From contig NZ_JBLWFH010000001.1 in assembly GCF_050306235.1 (NCBI RefSeq), forward strand, positions 496,001 through 560,000: 64,000 nt of DNA. Direction: 5' to 3'. The stretch comes from Glaciecola sp947496235. Lineage in GTDB: Bacteria; Pseudomonadota; Gammaproteobacteria; Enterobacterales; Alteromonadaceae. Of this stretch, positions 54,417 to 62,884 are shown one piece after another (position 1 is the stretch's first letter; each line of letters starts with the position of its first letter). The position numbers and the translations under genes are program-made. The notes beneath the pieces are model-generated. The model was given only the letters and a program-made list of their open reading frames with translations. It ran no database searches and had not been told where the DNA came from.

Positions 54417-54996
54417 GTGTTTTCTCCTTGGGTTGACGCTGCGTACAACGAGGATCTGCAGCCTGAAAAGCAGCGATCTCTTTATCACCAATGGACAATG
54501 GCGCACAGCCGTGATCTTTCTCACAAACGAAATCGTATTTAATGCCAGCAGCATGACAGCTCAGGCACTCACGCCCCTCAAAATTTACCGCGTGATCTCC
54601 TCGGCTCGTGATCGTGGTGCTCTCTTCAGTCACTGTGAGGGCGAGAAACTCCCAGCCATTACTGTCTGGATATTTCTCACTTGATTGTTTGACCATCGCT
54701 TCAAATGGAACGAGTTGCATCACAGTCCCAACAGGATACTCCATATCAGGGACGCGTTCAGAAAAAATATGGATGGCTTCCTTAAGTTTTTCCGGATCAG
54801 AATGGAACAAGAAGGTATTACGTACTTTGGGTAAATCATAAATGCAGCCAAACATTTCCGCGGTAACCTGAACGTTATTGTCGGATCGGGTCGAAGCTCC
54901 TGCTTGAGTTGGAAAGGCAATGAAAGATGCGGCAAACAAGATTATTATTGCAACCAGTATGGGATTATCTTCAGAACTTAGATTGATTATTCTCAT
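54403..54996 (-). CDS. Periplasmic c-type cytochrome, P460-like
   Basis: 197-residue exported protein. An N-terminal hydrophobic segment (ILVAIIILFAASFIAFPTQAGA) serves as signal or anchor. The body has PVGTVMQLVPFEAMVKQ and SNGWEFLALTVTEE, as in cytochrome P460-type proteins, and a single c-heme site CLSCHAAG near residue 145, followed by KYDFVCEKDHGCAPL with two more cysteines. P460 proteins oxidise hydroxylamine or act in redox stress, but activity is unknown here. It overlaps the OYE gene, suggesting coupled expression of a periplasmic heme protein with a cytoplasmic flavin reductase. Confidence 0.72.
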   Translation of the reverse strand: MRIINLSSEDNPILVAIIILFAASFIAFPTQAGASTRSDNNVQVTAEMFGCIYDLPKVRNTFLFHSDPEKLKEAIHIFSERVPDMEYPVGTVMQLVPFEAMVKQSSEKYPDSNGWEFLALTVTEESTTITSRGDHAVNFEGRECLSCHAAGIKYDFVCEKDHGCAPLSIGDKEIAAFQAADPRCTQRQPKEKTRENS

Positions 54997-55108
54997 GCGT
55001 TTTCTACCTATGTGAACGATGTATTAAACCCTTTACTTCTATTCCAACCTAAGCGGAATAGAAGGAGGCTTCATCGTTGTGCTGGATCAATTCGGTCGTC
55101 GTTTTCCG

Positions 55109-55786
55109 TTATTTCAGCAACGCCAGAATCTCGCGCGCGGCGGCAGCGGATGAGGCAGGGTTCTGACCGGTGACGAGCTTGCCGTCCCGCAGAACAAAGC
55201 TGGCCCAATCGGCGCCTTTCTCATAATTGCCACCATTAGCTTTGAGCATATCCTCGACCAGGAAGGGCACTACGTTGGTCAGGCCAACAGCCTCTTCTTC
55301 GGTGTTGGTGAAGCCTGTCACACGTCGCCCTGAGACCAAGGGCTTGCCGTCTGTGCCTTGAGTGTGGCGGAATACAGCGGGTGCGTGGCAGACTGCCCCA
55401 ACAGGCAAGCCAGCAGCCGCAAAGGCTTCGATCAGGCGTTTGCTGTCTGCATCCTCGGCTAGATCCCACAAAGGGCCATGACCACCGGGATAGAAGATTG
55501 CATCGAACCTGTCTTCTGTCATCTCGGATAGTTTCACCGTTGTCGCAAGATGCTTTTGCGTCTCAGCATCGCCCTTGAAACGACGGGTGTCGTCAGTTTG
55601 CGCTTCCAGACTATCGCTGGACGGATCAATGGGTGGTTGCCCCCCCTTTGGCGTGGCCAGAGTAATATCCGCTCCGGCATCCTTAAAGACATAATAGGGC
55701 GCAGCAAACTCCTCCAGCCAAAAGCCTGTTTTTTTACCAGTGTCTCCAAGTTCGTCATGGGACGTGAGTATCATCAGAATTTTCAT
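55109..55786 (-). CDS. DJ-1/PfpI family protein, Hsp31-like
   Basis: 225-residue protein of the class I amidotransferase-like DJ-1/PfpI superfamily. It has the nucleophile elbow VGAVCHAPAVF (Cys followed by His), FYPGGHGPLWDLAED, and LEEFAAPYYVFKDAGADITLATPKGG. Relatives act as glutathione-independent glyoxalases or deglycases on methylglyoxal, or as chaperones. In this neighbourhood a carbonyl-detoxification role is likely, by inference. Its start is 10 bases after the MDR gene stop, so they are co-transcribed. Confidence 0.88.
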   Translation of the reverse strand: MKILMILTSHDELGDTGKKTGFWLEEFAAPYYVFKDAGADITLATPKGGQPPIDPSSDSLEAQTDDTRRFKGDAETQKHLATTVKLSEMTEDRFDAIFYPGGHGPLWDLAEDADSKRLIEAFAAAGLPVGAVCHAPAVFRHTQGTDGKPLVSGRRVTGFTNTEEEAVGLTNVVPFLVEDMLKANGGNYEKGADWASFVLRDGKLVTGQNPASSAAAAREILALLK

Positions 55787-55795
55787 GTAATTCTC

Positions 55796-56833
55796 CTATT
55801 TTGTGGTGCTAACGCGGATCACGCGCTTGCCAAAGTTATCGCCGTTGAGAAGGCCGATGAAGGCTTCCGGGGCATTTTCCAAGCCACCAATGACCTCTTC
55901 GCGATACTTGATTTTTCCACTTTCCACCCAAGCACCCATCTGTTTGGCGAATTCCGGATATAGGTGACCGAAACTGTCAAAGATGATAAATCCTTGAACC
56001 TTTACCTTGTTCCGAAGAATCTGCCCCATTAACCAATTCATTCGGTCTGGCCCGCCGGGCAGTTCGGTGGCGTTGTATTGCGAGACCAGTCCACACACCG
56101 GCACACGCGCATGCGGGTTCAAAAGCGGGATCACCGCATCCAGAACCTTGCCGCCCACGTTTTCGAAATAGACATCGATGCCGTCCGGACTGGCCTTGGC
56201 AAGCTGATCCGCAAAGTCTGGTGCCTTGTGGTCGATGCATGCATCGAAACCCAGCTCGTCAACCGCATAGGCGCATTTTTCCGGCCCGCCTGCGATGCCA
56301 ACAACACGGCAGCCCAGCAGTTTGCCAATTTGGCCTACGGTTGCGCCGACCGGACCCGTCGCCGCGGCCACCACAATTGTCTCCCCGGGTTTGGGCTCAC
56401 CGATCTGCGTCAGGCCAGCCCAGGCGGTAAACCCAGGCATGCCTAAGATCCCAAGTGCCCAGGATGGGTGCTCTGGCGAAACGCCAAGATTAGTAACCCC
56501 TTCACCATCGGAAAGAGCGTAATCCTGCCAGCCGTTGAAGCTAAGCACCCAGTCGCCCTCCGCGAAGCCATCAAGCTTCGAAGTAACCACTTTGGCAACC
56601 GTGCCGCCAACCATGACATCGCCGACCTCAACCGGTGCAGCATAAGAAGGCGCATCACTCATTCTGCCGCGCATATACGGGTCGAGTGACAAGTACTCGG
56701 TACGCAAAAGCATCTGATTGTCACCGACAGAAGGAATCGCCTCCTCTTCTAGCCTTAGAGTGTCCAGAGTCGGCTCGCCCGTAGGGCGCTTCGCCAACAC
56801 GAGCTTGCGGTTTGCGGTGTCTGTTTGTTTCAT
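55796..56833 (-). CDS. NADP-dependent alkenal/quinone reductase, MDR family
   Basis: 345-residue medium-chain dehydrogenase without zinc ligands, of the CurA/leukotriene B4 dehydrogenase group. It has LRTEYLSLDPYMRGRMSD, the nucleotide loop VVAAATGPVGATVGQIGKLLGCRVVGIAGG, and VYFENVGGKVLDAVIPLL. These enzymes saturate the C=C bond of alkenals and enones with NADPH. It lies between the iron alcohol dehydrogenase and the DJ-1 gene, about 10 bases from each, in one operon. Confidence 0.9.
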   Translation of the reverse strand: MKQTDTANRKLVLAKRPTGEPTLDTLRLEEEAIPSVGDNQMLLRTEYLSLDPYMRGRMSDAPSYAAPVEVGDVMVGGTVAKVVTSKLDGFAEGDWVLSFNGWQDYALSDGEGVTNLGVSPEHPSWALGILGMPGFTAWAGLTQIGEPKPGETIVVAAATGPVGATVGQIGKLLGCRVVGIAGGPEKCAYAVDELGFDACIDHKAPDFADQLAKASPDGIDVYFENVGGKVLDAVIPLLNPHARVPVCGLVSQYNATELPGGPDRMNWLMGQILRNKVKVQGFIIFDSFGHLYPEFAKQMGAWVESGKIKYREEVIGGLENAPEAFIGLLNGDNFGKRVIRVSTTK

Positions 56834-56845
56834 GTTCGACTCCTC

Positions 56846-58003
56846 CTACAAAGCAGCTTCAAGAATGCGACGAGCTTCATCGGGGCCGATAGCGTTATGT
56901 TCCCCAAGTGCAGTCATTCCATGTTCCTTTAAGGCACTAACGATGTGATTGATTCCGTCAGCATCAACGTCATAGTCGCCTAACCGAGTCTTGATACCCA
57001 TCTGCTCGAAGAAACCGCGCGTTGCTTCGATTACCGCGTCAATTCGTTCATCATCGGATCCTTCGCGGATATTCCAGACATTGCTGGCATACTGGAGAAG
57101 CTTTTCACGCTTAGCTTCGCGCTGATCATCGATCAATGATGGCAGCACAACCGCCAGCGTGCGGGCGTGATCGGTATCATTCAGTGCAGTAATTTCGTGC
57201 CCAATCATATGAGTGGCCCAGTCTTGAGGTACACCTGCACCAATAAGCCCATTCAGAGCCATGGTCGCAGTCCACATCAAATTGGCACGAATGTCGTAAT
57301 CTTTGGGAGTCTCAAGTGCCTTGGGGCCAAGCTCGATCAATGTGCGCAGAAGGGTTTCAGCAAAACCGTCCTGAACTGGCGCGGCAACTGGATAGGTCAG
57401 ATACTGCTCGGTCGTATGAACGAAGGCGTCCACTACACCGTTGGCAATCTGGCGAGATGGCAGAGTGTAGGTGACCTCCGGATCCAGAACCGAGAACACC
57501 GGGTAGCAATAAAGGCTACTAAACGGCAGTTTTGCCTCTTTTTCTGGATTGGTAATCACCCCGCCAGAGTTCATCTCGGATCCCGTAGCTGGTAGCGTCA
57601 ACACAGAGCCAAACGGCACCGCTTGGGTAATGACTGATCCACGTGAGGTAAGAATGTCCCAGGCGTCACCGTCATACTTTACCGCCGCCGCAATAAACTT
57701 GGTGGCGTCGATGACCGACCCGCCGCCAACGGCAAGCAAGAAAGTAACGGCATTTTCGCGAATCATCTCAACTGCTTTTAGCGTTGTAGCATAGCGTGGG
57801 TTAGGTTCAATACCTCCAAACTCCAGGATTGCCCGGCCAGCAAGAGCTTCGCGTACTTGGTCCAGCACACCCGTACGTTCGGCACTGCCACCGCCATATA
57901 GAATCAAAACTTTCGCATCAGCGGGAACCTGATCTTTCAGCTCCGCAATACTGCCTTTGCCAAACAAAATTCTGGTAGGGTTGTGAAAGTTGAAATTTTT
58001 CAT
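56846..58003 (-). CDS. Iron-containing alcohol dehydrogenase, YqhD-like
   Basis: 385-residue NADPH-dependent aldehyde reductase. It has MKNFNFHNPTRILFGKGSI at the N-terminus, the cofactor GGGSVIDATKFIAAA, the substrate-side LPATGSEMNSGGVI, and metal ligands in HMIGHEITALNDTDHARTLAVVLPS. YqhD reduces short toxic aldehydes such as those from lipid peroxidation. The frame is open to 58093, but the ATG at 58003 after AAGGAAACTGAT gives the family N-terminus. It starts one base after the ohr stop, so the ohr-to-DJ-1 genes look like one transcript. Confidence 0.92.
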   Translation of the reverse strand: MKNFNFHNPTRILFGKGSIAELKDQVPADAKVLILYGGGSAERTGVLDQVREALAGRAILEFGGIEPNPRYATTLKAVEMIRENAVTFLLAVGGGSVIDATKFIAAAVKYDGDAWDILTSRGSVITQAVPFGSVLTLPATGSEMNSGGVITNPEKEAKLPFSSLYCYPVFSVLDPEVTYTLPSRQIANGVVDAFVHTTEQYLTYPVAAPVQDGFAETLLRTLIELGPKALETPKDYDIRANLMWTATMALNGLIGAGVPQDWATHMIGHEITALNDTDHARTLAVVLPSLIDDQREAKREKLLQYASNVWNIREGSDDERIDAVIEATRGFFEQMGIKTRLGDYDVDADGINHIVSALKEHGMTALGEHNAIGPDEARRILEAAL

Positions 58004-58004
58004 A

Positions 58005-58421
58005 TCAGTTTCCTTCAGTTTCAATATGTAAACGGACATCAATATTCCCGCGGATGGCATTGGAGTAAGGACAAAGTTGATGTGTCGCCTCAACCAGTCG
58101 CTGTGCGTCCTCGCGGGCCATTCCTAGCAAGTGAGCAGTGATGTCGAGGTCAAGCCCGTATCCACCACCGGATCGTTGGCCGATACCCACTTCAATCGAA
58201 GTTTTTGCCCCCTTGGCATTAAGCTTGAGTTGCTTTGCGGTGATCTCCATCGCGCTGTCAAAACAAGCGGCATAACCAAGTGCAAACAATTGTTCAGGGT
58301 TTACACCATCTTCATCGCTATCGGGTCGAACCATTTGGACCGAAAAGCTACCGTCGTTCAGGGTTGAAGTTCCTGAGCGTCCGCCCGTTGCCGTTGCCGC
58401 AGTTTTGTAGAAAATCTTCAT
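58005..58421 (-). CDS. ohr: Organic hydroperoxide resistance protein Ohr
   Basis: 138-residue OsmC/Ohr-family peroxidase that reduces organic and lipid hydroperoxides with lipoylated proteins. The reactive cysteines are Cys53 in YAACFDSAMEI and Cys117 in QLCPYSNAIRGN, both conserved. The N-terminal KTAATATGGRSGTS is typical of Ohr rather than OsmC. It is the first gene of the run ohr - iron ADH - MDR reductase - DJ-1, with an operator-like repeat 18 bases before its start. Confidence 0.94.
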   Translation of the reverse strand: MKIFYKTAATATGGRSGTSTLNDGSFSVQMVRPDSDEDGVNPEQLFALGYAACFDSAMEITAKQLKLNAKGAKTSIEVGIGQRSGGGYGLDLDITAHLLGMAREDAQRLVEATHQLCPYSNAIRGNIDVRLHIETEGN

Positions 58422-58438
58422 GATCTATCACTCCTTAT

Positions 58439-58453
58439 TAGACCGGTCGACTA
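58439..58453. promoter_or_regulatory. Operator-like repeat before ohr (site 1 of 3)
   Basis: TAGACCGGTCGACTA. Shares TAGACC(G/A)GTCnnCTA with sites at 59963 and 60045. It is partly palindromic and lies just upstream of the ohr start. Confidence 0.7.
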
Positions 58454-58501
58454 TTTGATGATAAAAAAATACCTCGGGGGCATCTTTTGGCGCGTCACCA
58501 T

Positions 58502-59893
58502 CTAAAATGGCGCGTCAATATCAACCACCGAAATGAGCTTGTGGTTGACAAATTCCCTGATTCCGAGCCCGATCAGTTCTCGGCCGTAGCCAGACCGCCC
58601 GATACCACCGAAAGGTAAGTCAGCCTTGGCCATGGTCGGGTGATTTACAAAGACCATCCCAGTAGAAATCTGTTTCGCAACATCAGCACCACGCTTTGGG
58701 TCGGCAGTAAATACAGACCCGCCAAGCCCGAACGGTGAATCATTGGCAATGCGTATTGCATCTACCTCATCCTTCGCACGAAACAGCATCGAGACTGGGC
58801 CGAAGAATTCCCAATATCGAGCCGGGTTATCTTCTGAAAGATTAGTCAGAATGGTCGGTTGTACAAAAGCACCCGAACTGGGAACCTTTGGCCCAACTTC
58901 CGTTGCCGTAGCTCCGTAAAAAACTGCTTGGCGTATCTTGTCTTTAATCTCGTTTGCAGCAGCCTCGGAAGACAGGGGCGCTAACGTCGTGGTAGGATCC
59001 GCCGGATCACCTGCCCGAAGCTTCGCAACGCCGGCGGTGTAACCTTCAAAAAATTGGTCATATACGTCATCAACGACGATCATGCGCTTAGAAGAGACAC
59101 AGACTTGACCGCCATTCCAGTGCCGTCCAAAGACCGCCCAATTAATGGTCTTCTCCATTTCCGCATCGGCCAACACCACAAACGCGTCTGCGCCTCCAAG
59201 TTCGAGCGTGGATTTCTTCAGTGCTTTGCCTGCCTGTGAGGCAACAATCGAGCCCGCACCTTCCGATCCGGTCAGCGCAACGCCATGGACACGTGGATCG
59301 TTAATGATGGTTTCGATTTGAGAACGTGTCGCATAAAGGTTTTTGAACGCCCCTTGGGGCAAACCCGCCTCCAACATTAATTTTTCGAATGCTGCAGCTG
59401 CCTGCGGAACATTCGAGGCATGCTTGAGCAACATGGTATTGCCAGCAGACAATTGTGGCGCTGCAATACGAGCCACTTGGTAAAACGGAAAGTTCCACGG
59501 CTCAATTGCCAACAAGACCCCCAAAGGCTCTGCGGACAGAACAGCATCACCTTCATCGGGATTGGCTACTGGCAGCTTTTCAGGCGCCAGTAAGGCTTCT
59601 GCATTGTTGGCATAATAGTCAAAGATATCCGCTGACAAGGCGATTTCGGCTTTAGCTTCGGAGACAAGCTTGCCCATTTCAACTGTCAACAACTTGGCAA
59701 AAAAATCGACGTCACGACGTAATATGGTTGCGGCGGAGTGCATTACACAGGCACGTTCTGCAAACTCAGTTTCCTTCCACAATAAAAATGCCGCATGAGC
59801 ATTTTCAATAGCTTGATTAACTTCAGTATCGGTCGCGTCCGGGTACGCTTCCAAGAGTTCGCCGGTGTAAGGGTTTCGTGTTTCATAAGCCAT
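58502..59893 (-). CDS. NAD(P)-dependent semialdehyde dehydrogenase, GabD-like
   Basis: 463-residue aldehyde dehydrogenase resembling the short succinate-semialdehyde dehydrogenases. It has EPWNFPFYQVARIAAPQL, the Glu-bearing KSTLELGGADAFVVLADA, catalytic Cys in HWNGGQVCVSSKRMIV, and the end PFGGIGRSGYGRELIGLGI. It oxidises aldehydes to acids; the physiological substrate may be a toxic aldehyde rather than succinate semialdehyde. Two operator-like repeats lie upstream, so it is probably regulated with the ohr operon. Confidence 0.9.
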   Translation of the reverse strand: MAYETRNPYTGELLEAYPDATDTEVNQAIENAHAAFLLWKETEFAERACVMHSAATILRRDVDFFAKLLTVEMGKLVSEAKAEIALSADIFDYYANNAEALLAPEKLPVANPDEGDAVLSAEPLGVLLAIEPWNFPFYQVARIAAPQLSAGNTMLLKHASNVPQAAAAFEKLMLEAGLPQGAFKNLYATRSQIETIINDPRVHGVALTGSEGAGSIVASQAGKALKKSTLELGGADAFVVLADAEMEKTINWAVFGRHWNGGQVCVSSKRMIVVDDVYDQFFEGYTAGVAKLRAGDPADPTTTLAPLSSEAAANEIKDKIRQAVFYGATATEVGPKVPSSGAFVQPTILTNLSEDNPARYWEFFGPVSMLFRAKDEVDAIRIANDSPFGLGGSVFTADPKRGADVAKQISTGMVFVNHPTMAKADLPFGGIGRSGYGRELIGLGIREFVNHKLISVVDIDAPF

Positions 59894-59962
59894 AATTAAA
59901 TCCTTTCGCGTGGGGCGCGTTTGGGTTGTAAATCTCGAGTTTATTCATAACCCGCAAACTAC

Positions 59963-59986
59963 TAGACCGGTCATCTAGATGACCGG
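59963..59986. promoter_or_regulatory. Operator-like repeat before the semialdehyde dehydrogenase (site 2 of 3)
   Basis: TAGACCGGTCATCTA at 59963-59977 overlaps a perfect 20-bp palindrome CCGGTCATCTAGATGACCGG at 59967-59986, about 75 bases before the dehydrogenase start. The rest of the 342-base gap between the dehydrogenase and OYE 2 holds site 3 and, near 60124-60230 on the - strand, a short frame (CPVYGGKVWHVEILIRENS) not assigned to a gene. Confidence 0.8.
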
Positions 59987-60044
59987 GAAAATAAAAACAT
60001 GAAATCTAATTGCTTATCATGCCAAGTTTCAGCTTAACCTCGAA

Positions 60045-60059
60045 TAGACCAGTCGTCTA
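60045..60059. promoter_or_regulatory. Operator-like repeat (site 3 of 3)
   Basis: TAGACCAGTCGTCTA, with TAGAC/GTCTA arms. Third copy of the shared 15-bp sequence, about 150 bases upstream of the semialdehyde dehydrogenase. Confidence 0.72.
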
Positions 60060-60235
60060 TAATTTTTTTGAAATAACTATAATCTTTAAGGGTAACAACC
60101 CCTCAAAAGGTCGTTAGTCCGCCTCATGAATTCTCTCGGATCAGTATTTCAACATGCCACACCTTTCCACCATAAACTGGACAGGCCCGTGCCGACGTTA
60201 TCAACATGTCCCGCATATCCAGAACGATGATAAAT

Positions 60236-61402
60236 TTAGTCCGACACCTTCTCAGGTATTCTGGGCGCCGAGGCAGCCTGCGAATCGTAGGTGGGGTAGT
60301 CGACATATCCCTTGTCAGTTCCACCGTACATTGTTGTGGGATCAACCTCGTTCCAAGGCAGCCCTTGCCGTATTCGATACGGTAAATCCGGGTTTGCAAT
60401 AAACGGCTTCCCAAAAGCGAACAAGTCGCCGTATCCAGCATCAAGCATACGAAGCGCTTTCTCCGGAGTGTATCGGCCTGCATAAATCAGAGCGCCACTA
60501 AAAGCACCTCGGAGCGCACTGCAGAAGCTGTCAGGCAATTCTGGTGCATTGTCCCAGTCGGCTTCAGCGATAGAAATATAGGCAATACCCATGCGCTCTA
60601 ACAATTTTGCCGCTTCTAGGTAGGTTTCGTGAGGGTCTGTTTCAACCAATCCCAGATAAACACGTGCCTCTTCCGTGCTCTCGAATAAGGGAGCAAACCT
60701 CACTCCCAAGCGCTCAGCCCCCACTTCTTCTGAAATTGCGGCCACAATCTCTTCCAGGAAGCGCAGGCGGTTCCGCAAACTTCCGCCGTATTGATCCGTC
60801 CGATGATTAGTATGCTCTGAGATGAACTGGTTAACCAGATAGCCATTCGCGCTGTGGATTTCTACGCCATCAAAGCCGGCTTCCACGGCGTTACGAGCAG
60901 CGCGAGCATATAGCTTCACAAGCTCTTGAATTTCCTCGGTTGAAAGTGCGCGGGGCTCATCCGGATCAGCCAGTGCGCCCTCCCCTGGTGCTGTTTCTAC
61001 GAACACTTTCACACCTTCTGCACGAATGGCTGAGGGTGCTACCGGAGCCTGTCCGTCCGGCTGAAGAGAATTATGAGAAACTCGCCCTACATGCCACAGC
61101 TGACAAAAGATTTTGCCGCCTTCACGATGAACAGCACCGGTTACTTTTTTCCAACCCTCAATTTGTGCCGCTGTAAAAATACCCGGCGTCCAAGCGTACC
61201 CCTGACCTCTGGGCTCTATCTGCGTGCCTTCTGTGACCATGAAGCCAGCAGAAGCCCGCTGCGCATAGTAGTCAGCCATCAGATCGTTCGGAATATTTCC
61301 TGGCTGAGTGCTTCTTGAACGCGTGAGAGGCGGCAGAACAATACGATTTTTCAGTTCAAGCGAACCCAGACGAAAGGGCTCAAAAAGAGGGTTTACATTC
61401 AT
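60236..61402 (-). CDS. Old Yellow Enzyme family ene-reductase (NemA-like), copy 2
   Basis: 388-residue FMN ene-reductase. It has PLFEPFRLGSLELKNRIVLP, KIFCQLWHVGRVSHNSLQ, the His and Asn in VEIHSANGYLVNQF, and YGGSLRNRLRFLEE. It is clearly diverged from copy 1 rather than a recent duplicate. MNVNPLFEPF at 61402, preceded by AAAGGA, was taken as the start; an in-frame ATG at 61432 is possible. Two OYEs plus alkenal and aldehyde reductases suggest a broad response to electrophiles. Confidence 0.92.
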   Translation of the reverse strand: MNVNPLFEPFRLGSLELKNRIVLPPLTRSRSTQPGNIPNDLMADYYAQRASAGFMVTEGTQIEPRGQGYAWTPGIFTAAQIEGWKKVTGAVHREGGKIFCQLWHVGRVSHNSLQPDGQAPVAPSAIRAEGVKVFVETAPGEGALADPDEPRALSTEEIQELVKLYARAARNAVEAGFDGVEIHSANGYLVNQFISEHTNHRTDQYGGSLRNRLRFLEEIVAAISEEVGAERLGVRFAPLFESTEEARVYLGLVETDPHETYLEAAKLLERMGIAYISIAEADWDNAPELPDSFCSALRGAFSGALIYAGRYTPEKALRMLDAGYGDLFAFGKPFIANPDLPYRIRQGLPWNEVDPTTMYGGTDKGYVDYPTYDSQAASAPRIPEKVSD

Positions 61403-61458
61403 AACGCTATTTCCTTTAAATAAAGTTTTCATACCGGAGCAAACAGTGCTCCATTACA

Positions 61459-62724
61459 TTAAAAGAGCCCCAGACCGGACTCATTCAGGCTGATAATAAT
61501 ATTTTTCTTCTCGGTGTAACTATCCAGCACCATTTTGTGAGCCTCCCGACCAATACTGGATTTTGTTGCTGGCATCTACAATAATCGTCGGAGAGATAAA
61601 GCAACTACGGGCCAGACTCGCAACAACCAGTCGCTCCCGCAATAATTATCCTTGCGCCTTCCTGAGTCGCCAGATCGATATAGCCGAGGATCCTTTCCAT
61701 CTGTTGCTGGCTGAACTGCCTTCCCATTTGAGTGTTAAGGTCCAAGGATCTCCAACTTTTATCTCCTCAAAACGCTCCTTAAGCACACCAATAAATTCGT
61801 CAAAGATAGCCCGATGGACAAACAGTCAAGCGCCGGACTCACACACTTTTCCCTAATTGAGGAAAATCGATATGATAATCCCTTCCAAAGCCTTCTCGAT
61901 ATTCGCATCGGGAACACAATGTTGGCCGATTTTCCACCCAGCTCTAGAGTCGCCGGTATTAGCTTTTCAGCCGCGGCTTTAGCTACGCGATATCCAACGG
62001 CTGTCGATCCGGTAAATGCCAACTTGTCGACATCGGGGTGATCAAGTAGCGCTTGTCCAGCCTCAGGACCGTCGCCGGTAACAATGTTGACGGTTCCTTG
62101 AGGTAATACTTCGTTAAGAATCTCTCCCAAAGTGAGCAAAGTAATCGAGGTCATCTCTGATGGTTTGATAACAACCGTGTTGCCAGCCGCTAGGGCCGGA
62201 GCCAACTTCCAGGCCGCCATCAACAGAGGAAAGTTCCACGGAATAATCTGCCCGACGACACCTATAAGCTCACTCAACACCAAACTCAGAGTCTGATTAT
62301 CAAGTTGCGTTGCCTCGTCGCTATGCGAGCGAACAACACCCGCGAAATAACGAAAATGATCAACGGCCAGCGGGATATCGATTTGGCTGGATTCCCGCAA
62401 AGGCTTACCGTTATCCAGAGTTTCTAAGTACGCAAACTCTTGTGCTCGAGCCTCAAGCAAGTCCGCTATCGAGAGCAACGCGCGCTGACGCTCCATCGGA
62501 GATGTGCTGCTCCAACGGGGAAAAGCCTCACGAGCAGCCTTTACAGCCAAATCCACGTCTTCGCTACTGGCCATCTGCAAATGTGAGAATGTTTCTCCTG
62601 TGGCAGGGCTAACCGTTGGGATCATCCGGCGAGACCGGCTGTCTACCCATTGCCCGCCAATTAGCATTCGATAGCTAGGCTTAATATTCTCTAGCGCTTT
62701 CTCTTTAGTGGCACTATGACTCAT
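61459..62724 (-). pseudogene. Aldehyde dehydrogenase, frameshifted and internally deleted
   Basis: The first 265 codons are a good ALDH (MLIGGQWVDSRSRRMIPTVSP, GQIIPWNFPLLMAAWKLAPAL, LELGGKSANIVFP). After about 61920 the frame breaks; the catalytic Cys region, LFVHRAIFDEFIGVLKERF and TIIVDASNKIQYW can be found in other frames, followed directly by LDSYTEKKNIIISLNES, the normal C-terminus. About 150 residues between IQYW and LDSYTEKKN are missing. It cannot make an active enzyme. It is divergent from the LysR gene, which may once have controlled it. Confidence 0.88.
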
Positions 62725-62884
62725 TCTCTGCTCCTACCTTTGCCGAAACATCGTTTCCAAACACAATCCATAGCGAACTAGCACTCAAAATTGCGCGTGC
62801 ACCTGGTACCGAGTCATGACAAGGGCAATGTTACGGTGGTAATATCACAAACAGAAACAGTAATTATTTGTTACAAATACAAAT

